64,000 bases of DNA from positions 82,705 to 146,704 of the forward strand of contig JADLCD010000138.1 in the NCBI GenBank assembly GCA_020847395.1, written 5' to 3'. Numbering within the stretch: the stretch's first letter is position 1; each line of letters begins with the position of its first letter. Source of the DNA: Chitinophagaceae bacterium. GTDB lineage: Bacteria; Bacteroidota; Bacteroidia; Chitinophagales; Chitinophagaceae. Under the pieces are notes generated by a model. That model was not told the origin of the DNA. It saw nothing but the letters and a program-made list of their open reading frames with translations, and did not search any database. A program made the position numbers and the translations under genes. Shown in pieces: positions 35,605-43,926 of the stretch.

Positions 35605-35784
35605 ATGAAAAAAATTAGCATTGACCACGTCAAAAAACTTAGCAGAGCAGAGATGAAGAACATTCTGGCTGGATCCGGCAATAAATGTAACGTATGGTGC
35701 ACATCCAATAGTGATTGTGATACCACGTGCCCGAGTTGTGAACCAAATACAAACTGGGACAACAAGAAACTATGCTTGAAGTAG
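35605..35784 (+). CDS. Double-glycine-leader, six-cysteine secreted peptide precursor
   Basis: This 59-residue frame starts MKKISIDHVKKLSRAEMKNI and continues LAGSG, the leader typical of Bacteroidota natural-product/bacteriocin-like precursors (LSRxEMKxI followed by a GG- or AG-type cleavage site). Cleavage after Ala22-Gly23 would release a 36-residue core with cysteines at 28, 32, 38, 42, 45 and 57, enough for three disulfides or thioethers. A terminator follows. Upstream lies a thioredoxin/VKOR remnant and downstream a TlpA-like oxidoreductase, both fitting disulfide handling. No C39-peptidase ABC exporter or modification enzyme is in the window. Confidence 0.75.
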   Translation: MKKISIDHVKKLSRAEMKNILAGSGNKCNVWCTSNSDCDTTCPSCEPNTNWDNKKLCLK

Positions 35785-35807
35785 GTGCAAATGTCTCTTT
35801 ATGATTT

Positions 35808-35838
35808 AAAAAGGGCTACCCAAAGGATAGCCCTTTTT
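35808..35838 (+). terminator. Terminator of the peptide gene
   Basis: AAAAAGGGCTA (35808-35818) pairs perfectly with TAGCCCTTTTT (35828-35838) around a 9-nt loop, 23 nt after the peptide stop codon. It separates the peptide transcript from the TlpA-like gene and probably makes the peptide a short, abundant message. Confidence 0.9.
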
Positions 35839-35888
35839 AGTAAAATTCAAAAAATAGAAAATTAATATTTTTACATTCAGAGAATCAA

Positions 35889-35896
35889 TACATTTG
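35889..35896 (+). promoter_or_regulatory. -7 promoter element TACATTTG for the TlpA-like gene
   Basis: TACATTTG matches TAnnTTTG and lies 30 nt before the ATG at 35927, just downstream of the peptide terminator. The -33 region is only T-rich. It implies separate transcription of the oxidoreductase. Confidence 0.5.
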
Positions 35897-35926
35897 AAAT
35901 TGATCCAATCTTCAACAACTTTGTCA

Positions 35927-37108
35927 ATGAAAAATAAATTAACAGGATTTCTTATTTTATCACTTTGCTATCTGTTTTCTTCAGCACAATCAGCAAACAC
36001 AAAATCGAATTTTACATTACATATTCAAATTGCTGGACAGGATAGTGGAATTATTATATTAAGTTACTTTAGTGCTGAGAATTTTGTTAAAGATACTGCT
36101 TACTATAAGAACGGAGCTGCTTCATTTGCTGGCTATATTACAGAACCTGTAAATATGGGACTTCGTCTTGGTCAACGGATAAAGGGAGAAAGAATGAAGT
36201 TTGTCGATTTTTTTGCTGAGCCTGGAAAAATGCAAATGGTGTTAAACGCAAACGATATTACACATCCCAAAATAGCAGGATCAAAAACTCAGGAGGAATT
36301 AGAAATGGTGAATACCTCCACATATCAGACAGGTAATTCCATTGACTCTGTAAAAAAAATAATATCCCAGATCCGGGAAAAAACTGCTTCTTCAATTGCT
36401 GAGAATACAACTGGGAAAGAAAACAATAAAACATATTCGGCATTACAAGACAAATTAGATAGTTTAAGGCAACAGATTCATGAGACTAATCTCGCATACA
36501 TTAAGACACATCCTGATTCATATATTAGCCCGTATTTAATGTCAACATACCTGAATATTTTGCCGATAGATTCATTGGAGAACATTTTAAACAGATTTAC
36601 ACCGAGAGTACAACACAGTCGTGACAGTAAATTTTTAATGCACGAAATAAACAAAATGAAAAACATTGCTGAGAAAGGCCCCGCTCCCGATTTTTCTGTG
36701 GTAACTGCCACGGGAAAAGAGATCCGGCTTTCTGAATTAAAAGGAAAAAAGGCAGTAATACTTGATTTTTGGGCAAGTTGGTGTGGGCCATGCAGAGCTG
36801 GCATTCCCCATTTGAAATCTTTATATAAAAAATATCATCAAAAAGGATTGGAAGTAATTGCTATTTCAACAGACGAAAACAAAAATGCATGGCTAAAAGC
36901 CATCAGTGAAGATAAAAGCGATATCTGGCAAAATGTACTTAGGAAGAATGCAAAGAACAATGAAATATTCAAAAACTACCAGTCTGTACCTATACCGCTT
37001 TACTATCTCATAGATAAAGAAGGAAGAATAATAGAAAAATGGGAAGGGCATACCATAGAAAACGAAAATGAAATGGATAAAAAACTGCAAGAATTGTTAC
37101 AACTGTGA
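35927..37108 (+). CDS. DUF4369 / TlpA-like thiol-disulfide oxidoreductase
   Basis: The ATG at 35927 gives 393 residues starting with a signal peptide (MKNKLTGFLILSLCYLFSSAQS); an upstream TTG would precede the signal with a polar stretch and overlaps the promoter. The N-terminal DUF4369 sandwich (~25-115), a Lys/Glu-rich helical linker and a C-terminal thioredoxin fold (~255-393) follow. The active site is WASWCGPC and the cis-Pro segment SVPIPLYYLID. It is the second such protein in the window, but here it sits behind a six-cysteine peptide gene, suggesting a role in its folding or in reducing other secreted thiols. Confidence 0.92.
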   Translation: MKNKLTGFLILSLCYLFSSAQSANTKSNFTLHIQIAGQDSGIIILSYFSAENFVKDTAYYKNGAASFAGYITEPVNMGLRLGQRIKGERMKFVDFFAEPGKMQMVLNANDITHPKIAGSKTQEELEMVNTSTYQTGNSIDSVKKIISQIREKTASSIAENTTGKENNKTYSALQDKLDSLRQQIHETNLAYIKTHPDSYISPYLMSTYLNILPIDSLENILNRFTPRVQHSRDSKFLMHEINKMKNIAEKGPAPDFSVVTATGKEIRLSELKGKKAVILDFWASWCGPCRAGIPHLKSLYKKYHQKGLEVIAISTDENKNAWLKAISEDKSDIWQNVLRKNAKNNEIFKNYQSVPIPLYYLIDKEGRIIEKWEGHTIENENEMDKKLQELLQL

Positions 37109-37280
37109 ATTTTATTGCATTATATGAATTAGTCAAGCAATATTAAATACTGCTTGTAATATTATTATGTGTTGTTGAGATGAAGGTTTTCTGAAGCTTA
37201 TCATGATTTTTTATTTCAATTCCATCTTTCATTTTCTCCATAAACTTTTCCCGCTCTTTCTCTTTTATTAACTTGCACCC

Positions 37281-39761
37281 ATGCAGGATTATTTAAAAGG
37301 ATTGAACGAGCGACAAAGAGAAGCAGTAACTTATATTGACGGACCGCTGATGATTATAGCCGGAGCCGGCAGCGGCAAAACCAAAGTGCTTACTACCCGC
37401 ATAGCGCACCTTATGGCAAATGGCGTAGATGCCTTTAATATACTGGCACTCACCTTTACCAATAAGGCGGCTAAGGAAATGAAGGAAAGGATAGAACATA
37501 TTCTTGGCGATGGAGAAGCACGTAATTTATATATTGGTACATTTCATAGTGTTTTTGCAAGAATATTAAGAGGCGAAGCGCAGCGCCTCGGCTATCCTAA
37601 CAATTTTACCATTTACGATACAGAAGATGCAAAGAGTGTTGTAAAAACCGTGATCAACGAAATGAATCTTGATGACAAGCACTATAAACCCAACACGGTA
37701 TACAACCGCATTTCCTCTGCCAAAAATGCGTTGGTAACGCCTGAAGAATATGCCAATGATTACGCTATACAGCAGGAAGATATGCGTAGCAACCGCCCGG
37801 CTATCGCAAAAATTTTTGATGCGTATAGTAAACGTTGTTTCAAAAACGGCGCAATGGATTTTGATGACCTGCTGGTGAAAATGTATGAGTTGCTTAAAAA
37901 CTTTCCGGAGTCGCTGAGCAAGTACCAGCGCAAGTTTAAATATATTTTAATTGATGAGTACCAGGATACCAACCCCGCCCAATATGAAATTATAAAACTG
38001 CTCGGCGCAATGCATGAAAATGTATGCGTGGTGGGAGATGATGCACAGAGTATATATAGTTTCCGCGGCGCTACCATTGAAAATATATTACAGTTTCAGA
38101 AAGATTATGATGATGTGAAATTGGTAAAGCTTGAACAGAATTACCGCAGCACGCAAAACATATTGAATGTAGCGAATGAAGTAATCAGTAATAACAAAGG
38201 GCAGATTGAAAAAACATTATTCACCGAAAACGCAATTGGCGAAAAGATTCGCCTTGTGCGCACTATGAGTGATAATGATGAAGGGAAATTTGTAGCAGAC
38301 ACTATACAGGAACAAAAGCTGAGAAATCATTTTCACAATAAAGACTTTGCTATTCTTTATCGTACCAACTCACAAAGCCGTGCTTTTGAAGAAGCGTTGA
38401 GAAGAATGGGCATTGCATATACTATTTATGGCGGCATCAGTTTCTATCAACGTAAGGAAATAAAAGACTATATCGCATATTTAAGGGTATTGGTTAATCC
38501 TAATGACGAGGAAGCGCTAAAACGTATTATCAACTATCCCGCAAGAGGTATTGGAAAAACATCTATAGACAGGGCGATACTTGCAGCCAATGAAAACAAT
38601 ATTTCCTTCTGGCAGGTATTGGAAAGAGCAAAGGAATTTGGTTTTAAAGCAGGCACATTAGAGTCTATTGAAAATTTTGTGCTGATGATTAAGAGCTTTT
38701 CAAGCATGCTTAAACACAAGAACGCTTATGAAGTAGCAGTGCATGTTGGCAAACAAACCAATTTTGTAAAAGAACTGTTTAACGATAAAAGCGCTGAAGG
38801 TGTAGCCCGTTATGAAAACATACAGGAATTGCTCAACTCTATAAAAGAATGGGTAGATGATCCGCTTCAGAAGGCGGGTGATTTTGAATTAAAAGAATAT
38901 GATGATGAAACTTTTGATGATGATTTTGCAGAAGGATTATTCAGCAAAGAAGAAGTAAAAGAAACGATTGAAACGGTAAATACAACGGAAGGAGACGATG
39001 AAAACGCGCCGGCGCCGGAAGATAAAAGTCTTGGTGCTTACCTGCAGCAAATTACCCTGCTTACAGATGCAGATGATAAAAAGCAGGATGCAGATACGGT
39101 AAAACTCATGACGATACATGCTGCAAAAGGATTGGAGTTTGGTTGTGTGTTTGCTGCCGGACTTGAAGAAAATCTTTTTCCAAATGCCATGAGTATTAAA
39201 ACAAGAGAAGAGCTGGAAGAAGAGCGCCGTTTGTTTTATGTAGTGATAACAAGAGCTAAACAAAAACTCTGGATAACACATGCGGCCTCCCGTTACCGCT
39301 TTGGTTCTTTAATACAAAATGAGCCCAGCCGTTTTATCGCTGAAATTCCGGAAGAGTTTATGGACAGGAGTTATGCCGGAAGCTCATCACGCAACAATAG
39401 CAGTTCAGGATTAGGCAGCGCTTTTGAAAGAATGAACAGGAGAGGTTTTGGAGGCGGCGCAGCTTACCAGGCAGAAAAGCAATACGGACCGCCGCCGGGC
39501 AAGAAGACAAACAGCACTCCCTCTTATCTTGCACCCAAACCACAGCAAAAAGTTGCGGAGCATAAAGCATCTGCTGATTTTGTTGCAAGCGATATTAAGC
39601 TGCTTAAAGAAGGAGATAAAATTGAACACCAGAAATTTGGTTTTGGTGAGATTGTAAAAATAGAAGGCAGCTCGCAAAACCCCATTGCGCTGGTAAAATT
39701 TGATACTAATGGGGAAAAGAAGATTATGCTGAATTATGCTAAACTCCACATCATTTCCTGA
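37281..39761 (+). CDS. UvrD/PcrA-type superfamily 1 DNA helicase
   Basis: This 826-residue 3'-5' helicase has Walker A GAGSGKT (28-34), motif Ia LALTFTNKAAKEMKERI, Walker B IDEYQDTNPAQ, motif III GDDAQSIYSFRGA, motif IV LEQNYRST, motif V LMTIHAAKGLEF and motif VI RRLFYVVITRAK. An acidic insertion (~535-585) precedes motif V. A Gly/Ser-rich linker leads to a C-terminal Tudor-like domain (HQKFGFGEIVKIEG), as in PcrA/UvrD proteins that contact RNA polymerase. It acts in excision repair and conflict resolution. The downstream FAD gene begins 6 nt later. Confidence 0.96.
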   Translation: MQDYLKGLNERQREAVTYIDGPLMIIAGAGSGKTKVLTTRIAHLMANGVDAFNILALTFTNKAAKEMKERIEHILGDGEARNLYIGTFHSVFARILRGEAQRLGYPNNFTIYDTEDAKSVVKTVINEMNLDDKHYKPNTVYNRISSAKNALVTPEEYANDYAIQQEDMRSNRPAIAKIFDAYSKRCFKNGAMDFDDLLVKMYELLKNFPESLSKYQRKFKYILIDEYQDTNPAQYEIIKLLGAMHENVCVVGDDAQSIYSFRGATIENILQFQKDYDDVKLVKLEQNYRSTQNILNVANEVISNNKGQIEKTLFTENAIGEKIRLVRTMSDNDEGKFVADTIQEQKLRNHFHNKDFAILYRTNSQSRAFEEALRRMGIAYTIYGGISFYQRKEIKDYIAYLRVLVNPNDEEALKRIINYPARGIGKTSIDRAILAANENNISFWQVLERAKEFGFKAGTLESIENFVLMIKSFSSMLKHKNAYEVAVHVGKQTNFVKELFNDKSAEGVARYENIQELLNSIKEWVDDPLQKAGDFELKEYDDETFDDDFAEGLFSKEEVKETIETVNTTEGDDENAPAPEDKSLGAYLQQITLLTDADDKKQDADTVKLMTIHAAKGLEFGCVFAAGLEENLFPNAMSIKTREELEEERRLFYVVITRAKQKLWITHAASRYRFGSLIQNEPSRFIAEIPEEFMDRSYAGSSSRNNSSSGLGSAFERMNRRGFGGGAAYQAEKQYGPPPGKKTNSTPSYLAPKPQQKVAEHKASADFVASDIKLLKEGDKIEHQKFGFGEIVKIEGSSQNPIALVKFDTNGEKKIMLNYAKLHIIS

Positions 39762-39767
39762 TGAGTT

Positions 39768-40754
39768 ATGCAAACAGAATACCTGGTTATAGGTGGTGGA
39801 ATTGCGGGTACGCTTATCAGTTATGAGCTGCTGCTGCATAATAAATCCGTAATGGTTATTGATGATACCACTGCTGTTAAGGCAAGCATTGTTGCAGGCG
39901 CAATACTTAATCCTGTAAATATTAAGCAATGGAATGTGGCGAAAGACTATCAGCAATACATTGCAGCCGCATTAGATAGCTATACTTCATTACAAAAATT
40001 ATTGAACACTCCTGTAATAAGTGAAGTGCCGATTATTGCTTTTGATGCCCCGGCAAAAAAAGAAGACATTTTAATACAGCCGTTTCTGCATAACATAACA
40101 GGTAGAGATGCTGCAATGATTAAAAATACTTTTGCTACGCCATATACCGCTCAAAAAATTTCTCCGGCATTTCAGATACATACAGCAAACTTATTTTCTG
40201 CCTGGCGAAAATACCTACTCGCTAAAAATGCATTTTTAGATGCACATTTCGAGATGGAACAATTGAGCATTGCTAACGGCACTGTTATGTATAAACATAT
40301 TCATGCAGAAAAAATTATTTTTTGTGAAGGGGCTGCTGCAATACAAAACCCACTATTCAGCCATCTGCCCTTTACCAAAAACCGTGGCGACGCTTTATTA
40401 ATATTTATTCCTGGCTTGCCTAAAAAATTTATTTACCACAATGGTATCAGGTTAATTCCAACAGGCAACCAATTATTTTGGTGTGGAAGTAATTATACAT
40501 GGAACTATACAAACCTTGAGCCTGATACAGAATGGAGAAAACAAACGGAGAACACTTTAAAGGATTTGCTGAATATACCATTCATTATAAAAGATCATAT
40601 TGTTGCAGAACGGCCAACTACTGCAGGGCAACAACCATTGATGTTATTACACGATTCATTGCCTGCTGCCATGTTTAATGGCTTAGGAACAAAGGGCTTT
40701 TTAATGGGTCCGCTGCTGGCTAAATCATTTGCAAAAAAATTAGTTTCGAAATAG
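39768..40754 (+). CDS. FAD-dependent oxidoreductase (DAO family)
   Basis: This 328-residue protein has an N-terminal FAD-binding motif (YLVIGGGIAGTLISYELL) and a body typical of the D-amino-acid-oxidase/glycine-oxidase group, with VAGAILNPVNIKQW after the first helix and a C-terminal GLGTKGFLMGPLLAKSFA FAD segment. It is somewhat short for the family. It is apparently co-transcribed with the helicase gene (6-nt gap), though a functional link is not apparent. The substrate is probably a small amine or amino acid; unknown. Confidence 0.85.
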   Translation: MQTEYLVIGGGIAGTLISYELLLHNKSVMVIDDTTAVKASIVAGAILNPVNIKQWNVAKDYQQYIAAALDSYTSLQKLLNTPVISEVPIIAFDAPAKKEDILIQPFLHNITGRDAAMIKNTFATPYTAQKISPAFQIHTANLFSAWRKYLLAKNAFLDAHFEMEQLSIANGTVMYKHIHAEKIIFCEGAAAIQNPLFSHLPFTKNRGDALLIFIPGLPKKFIYHNGIRLIPTGNQLFWCGSNYTWNYTNLEPDTEWRKQTENTLKDLLNIPFIIKDHIVAERPTTAGQQPLMLLHDSLPAAMFNGLGTKGFLMGPLLAKSFAKKLVSK

Positions 40755-40775
40755 CGTTAGCAAACTTTCATTGCG

Positions 40776-40914
40776 TGAAATCTGGTTGAACCGTGGAGAT
40801 ACGGAGTTGCACAGAGATTTCTTTGCGTGAAAACCGGTTGACCACAAAGACACAAATCCACTAAGGTTTTTCTTTGCGTTCTTTGCTCCTTAGCGTACTT
40901 TGCGTGAAACTCAT
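40776..40914. repeat. TTTGCGTGAAA / CACAAAGACACAAA intergenic repeat
   Basis: Three copies of TTGCGTGAAA alternate with CCGTGGAGATACGGAG, GGTTGACCACAAAGACACAA and CTAAGG words, partly inverted. Similar fragments are widespread between Bacteroidota genes. It fills the gap before the DUF2891 gene and may contain its promoter (TACTTTGCG). Confidence 0.5.
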
Positions 40915-40927
40915 CTGCAATATTATC

Positions 40928-42028
40928 ATGCGTACATTTTTATTAACGTTCTTTATCGCAATCACTATCTGCGGCTATACACAAACATCCCATCTCTTTA
41001 TCATAAATAAAGACAGCTCGGGCTTTGAATTAACCCGCAAAGGCGCATCCGTATTAGCAGCATTACCTCTAAAATGTCTCGACCAGGAATACCCCAACAA
41101 AACCAGTCATACTTCCACCAGTGATAGCGATCATGTATTAACGCCCAAACAAATTCATCCTGCATTTTTTGGTTGCTTCGATTGGCATTCCTGCGTGCAT
41201 GGACATTGGATGATGATACGCCTGTTAAAAAAATTTCCTGATCTGCCAGAGGCGGCTGCCATACGCAACGCCATCAACAATACTATTACTGCTGGTAATA
41301 TATTAACCGAAGTAAAATATTTTGAAGCGCCGATGGCAAATGCATGGGAGCGCACTTACGGTTGGGCATGGCTGTTAAAATTAGATGAAGAACTCAGCAC
41401 CTGGAACGATGAAGATGGAAAACGCTGGCATGCCGCATTGCAACCGCTCACTCAAAAAATTATTGCAAGATGGATGAATTTTTTGCCCAAACAAACTTAC
41501 CCCAACAGAACGGGCGTACATCCTAATACGGCTTTTGGATTGGTGTTTGCATTTGATTATGCTAAAACAGTAAAAGATTCTGCCTTTGAAAAAGCCATTA
41601 TCTTCTATTCAAAAAAACTATATGGCAACGATAAAAACGTGCCGGCGTCGTGGGAACCTGATGGCAGTGATTTTCTTTCACCTGCATTGGAAGAAATTGA
41701 TTTGATGCGCAGGGTTTTACCAAAAAATACTTTCATGAAATGGTTCAATAGCTTTATCAGTCCTGCCGCACTGAAACATCTTACCAAATTACCCATCATA
41801 TCAGACAGAACAGATTATCAAATTGTACATCTTGATGGTTTATGCTTTAGCAGAAGCTGGTGCATGAAGGGGCTTGCTAATGTTTTGCCAGCTTCAAGTC
41901 CATATAAAAAAATGCTGCTGAAGTCTGCCATACAACATTTATCGGCTGCGCTTCCTGAAGTAGTGAGCGGCAACTATGGCGGCGAGCATTGGCTGGCAAG
42001 CTTTGCAGTGTATGCCTTGCTGCAGTAA
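40928..42028 (+). CDS. Secreted DUF2891 protein
   Basis: The ATG at 40928 gives 366 residues with a signal peptide (FLLTFFIAITICGYTQ). The DUF2891 pattern is clear: HPAFFGCFDWHSCVHGHWMMIRLLKKFP, MANAWERTYGWAWLLKLDEEL, NRTGVHPNTAFGLVFAFDYA, PDGSDFLSPALEEIDLMRR and GGEHWLASFAVYALL. It is probably an alpha/alpha-toroid like that of glycan-processing proteins, exported to the periplasm; its activity is not established to my knowledge. The longer frame starting at 40874 would put a repeat-derived segment ahead of the signal peptide. Confidence 0.88.
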   Translation: MRTFLLTFFIAITICGYTQTSHLFIINKDSSGFELTRKGASVLAALPLKCLDQEYPNKTSHTSTSDSDHVLTPKQIHPAFFGCFDWHSCVHGHWMMIRLLKKFPDLPEAAAIRNAINNTITAGNILTEVKYFEAPMANAWERTYGWAWLLKLDEELSTWNDEDGKRWHAALQPLTQKIIARWMNFLPKQTYPNRTGVHPNTAFGLVFAFDYAKTVKDSAFEKAIIFYSKKLYGNDKNVPASWEPDGSDFLSPALEEIDLMRRVLPKNTFMKWFNSFISPAALKHLTKLPIISDRTDYQIVHLDGLCFSRSWCMKGLANVLPASSPYKKMLLKSAIQHLSAALPEVVSGNYGGEHWLASFAVYALLQ

Positions 42029-42037
42029 GCGTTTATT

Positions 42038-42118
42038 CACCACATAGAAGCATAAGGCACATAGGAAGCAGAGTGATATTATTCTATCTATTGTATCTCT
42101 ATGATCCTATGTGGCAAA
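42038..42118. repeat. CACATAGGA / TCCTATGTG intergenic inverted repeat
   Basis: CACCACATAGAAGCATAAGG and CACATAGGA on one side face TCCTATGTGGCA (42107-42118) on the other. The gap separates convergent genes and could act as a weak structure, but there is no T-run. Similar 'cacatag' repeats are common in related genomes. Confidence 0.45.
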
Positions 42119-42142
42119 GAAAGCGTCAACTTATATGATGGG

Positions 42143-42982
42143 TTATTTAACCGTTTTAAGAAACGCTAAACTTTTCGGCACCTGTTCCATTGATCGCGAA
42201 GATTCATCTTCTATAAAATAATGCTTTACACCAATTTTTTTTGCAGTTCTCATAATTTCTGCAATACCCACATCACCGGCGCCAAGTACAATATTTGTTT
42301 CAACATCTGCATGTCCTTTCTGATTGCCTTCTGTTCCGGGCAACCTGTCTTTTAAATGCATTAGCGGAAACCTGTTGGGATATTTTCTAAGTAAAGCAAC
42401 AGGATCCTGCCCCGGATGTTTTACCCAAAAAACATCCATTTCAAAATTCACGTATGCAGGATTGGTATTTTTCACCATGTAGTCAAACAGCGTACCATTT
42501 TCATAAGGCAAAAATTCATACCCATGCGGATGATAACAAAGACTGATACCATTTTCTTTTAAGATTTTACCGGCCTTATTAAATACTTCCACCGCATTTT
42601 TAGTATCCTCAATAGTAAAAGTTTCTCCATGTGGTATCCATGCTACCATTACATATTTTGCGCCATAAGTTTTAGCTGTTTCTACTGCCTTATTGGGATC
42701 TTCACTTAATTGTTTAAAATCCGCACCAACACTAACAACCTTCAAATTATTTTTTTTCAATAGGGCTTTAAATTCATTAACAGGTAATCCATAACTATCA
42801 CCGCCTTCCACCTCCTTAACTCCCATGGCCGCTATCTTTTCCAATGTTCCCGGCACATCTTTGGCAAACTGGTTTCTGAAACTATATAGCTGAACCCCGA
42901 TGGTTTGAGAGATAACTGGCAGACTTATTACCAATGCTACAATGAAAGCAAGTGTATATTTCTTTATAAAGCAATATGGCAT
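42143..42982 (-). CDS. Secreted sugar-phosphate isomerase/epimerase-like TIM barrel
   Basis: This 279-residue protein carries a signal peptide (ending VISQ) and then a xylose-isomerase-like AP endonuclease-2 fold. IGVQLYSFRNQFAKDVPGTLEKIAAMG is the standard opening, CYHPHGYEF and FEMDVFWVKHPGQDP supply metal-ligand His/Glu/Asp, and KHYFIEDESS gives the last Glu. Secreted members in Bacteroidota act in sugar or inositol catabolism; substrate not deducible. It is a single gene on the minus strand. Confidence 0.9.
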   Translation of the reverse strand: MPYCFIKKYTLAFIVALVISLPVISQTIGVQLYSFRNQFAKDVPGTLEKIAAMGVKEVEGGDSYGLPVNEFKALLKKNNLKVVSVGADFKQLSEDPNKAVETAKTYGAKYVMVAWIPHGETFTIEDTKNAVEVFNKAGKILKENGISLCYHPHGYEFLPYENGTLFDYMVKNTNPAYVNFEMDVFWVKHPGQDPVALLRKYPNRFPLMHLKDRLPGTEGNQKGHADVETNIVLGAGDVGIAEIMRTAKKIGVKHYFIEDESSRSMEQVPKSLAFLKTVK

Positions 42983-43069
42983 AGCTTGAATATTTATTTG
43001 AATAGATATTATTTGCTTTTTGAAGGTAATTTTTTTTATTGAATAGAAGTATGATCATTCTATCACGGG

Positions 43070-43340
43070 TGCATTTAAAGTAACGGTTTTGACCGAAATG
43101 ATGATAAGCATACCGTCTTTTCGACCGGGCCAATACGAACACTATAGTTAAATTGCTTTTTTGCGGGAGAGAAATCTGCCGGGCATTGGAACCAATGTTC
43201 AACTTTTGCACTACAGCCTAACAGATTCCGTTCCCGCCACAACATACATTTAGTGCAAAGCAACATGCTGATGGAACAGAATGACGAGTACAGGTGTCCT
43301 CTTTCCAATAGAAGTAATACGAAAATTGAAGGGTCGGTAA
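43070..43340 (+). repeat. Dispersed gene-fragment repeat, copy B
   Basis: In the 416-nt gap 42983-43398 the segment near 43070 (GCATTTAAAGTAAC, AFKVT) and the segment 43296-43340 (LFPIEVIRKLKGR then stop) match the two ends of copy A at 35254-35391. The stretch between is about twice as long as in A and carries in-frame stops. The rest of the gap is AT-rich and holds the RidA promoter box. Confidence 0.5.
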
Positions 43341-43373
43341 TATCTAATTCAACCATTTCTGCCGCCATATAAA

Positions 43374-43381
43374 TATATTTG
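43374..43381 (+). promoter_or_regulatory. -7 promoter element TATATTTG for the RidA gene
   Basis: TATATTTG fits TAnnTTTG, 17 nt before the ATG at 43399, giving a leader of about 13 nt. No clear -33 element. Confidence 0.45.
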
Positions 43382-43398
43382 CCCAATAATATTTTACT

Positions 43399-43869
43399 AT
43401 GCTGGAACTCACTCCCGAACAACGGTTAAAAGAATTAGGACTTGTACTTCCCCCGGCGCCCAAACCAATGGGCGTATACAAACCCTGCCTTATTGATGGA
43501 ACACATTTATATCTCTCTGGTCATGGGCCGGTTCTGGAAGATACGTCACTGATGAAAGGCCGCATTGGAAAAGACATTGACCAGGAGCAGGGAAAGCTCG
43601 CTGCAAGACAGGTAGGCTTAACCATGCTGGCAACCATCCGTTCAAATATCGGCAGCCTTGATAATATTAAAAGAGTGATAAAAGTATTAGGAATGGTTAA
43701 CTCCACTTTAGAATTTGAAAACCATCCTTATGTTATTAATGGCTGCAGCGAATTATTTGCTGCCATATGGGGTGAAGAAAATGGTATTGGCGTACGCAGT
43801 GCTGTTGGTTTTGGTTCATTGCCAGGTAATATACCCGTAGAGATTGAAGCACTTTTTGAACTGGTTTAA
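43399..43869 (+). CDS. RidA-family (YjgF) protein, long form
   Basis: This 156-residue protein belongs to the longer RidA/chorismate-mutase-like branch. It has LGLVLPPAPKPMGVYKPCLIDGTHLYLSGHGP, AARQVGLTMLATIRSNIGSLDNIKRVIKVLG and the C-terminal RSAVGFGSLPGNIPVEIEALF, with the conserved substrate-binding Arg. RidA proteins hydrolyse reactive enamines/imines released by PLP enzymes. The downstream gene is a PLP enzyme 57 nt away, so the pairing is sensible: RidA could clear its by-products. Confidence 0.9.
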   Translation: MLELTPEQRLKELGLVLPPAPKPMGVYKPCLIDGTHLYLSGHGPVLEDTSLMKGRIGKDIDQEQGKLAARQVGLTMLATIRSNIGSLDNIKRVIKVLGMVNSTLEFENHPYVINGCSELFAAIWGEENGIGVRSAVGFGSLPGNIPVEIEALFELV

Positions 43870-43926
43870 ATTAACTATCACGCATCTCCTACAGAGGATA
43901 TCTCAAATAAATACAAAAACCACATC

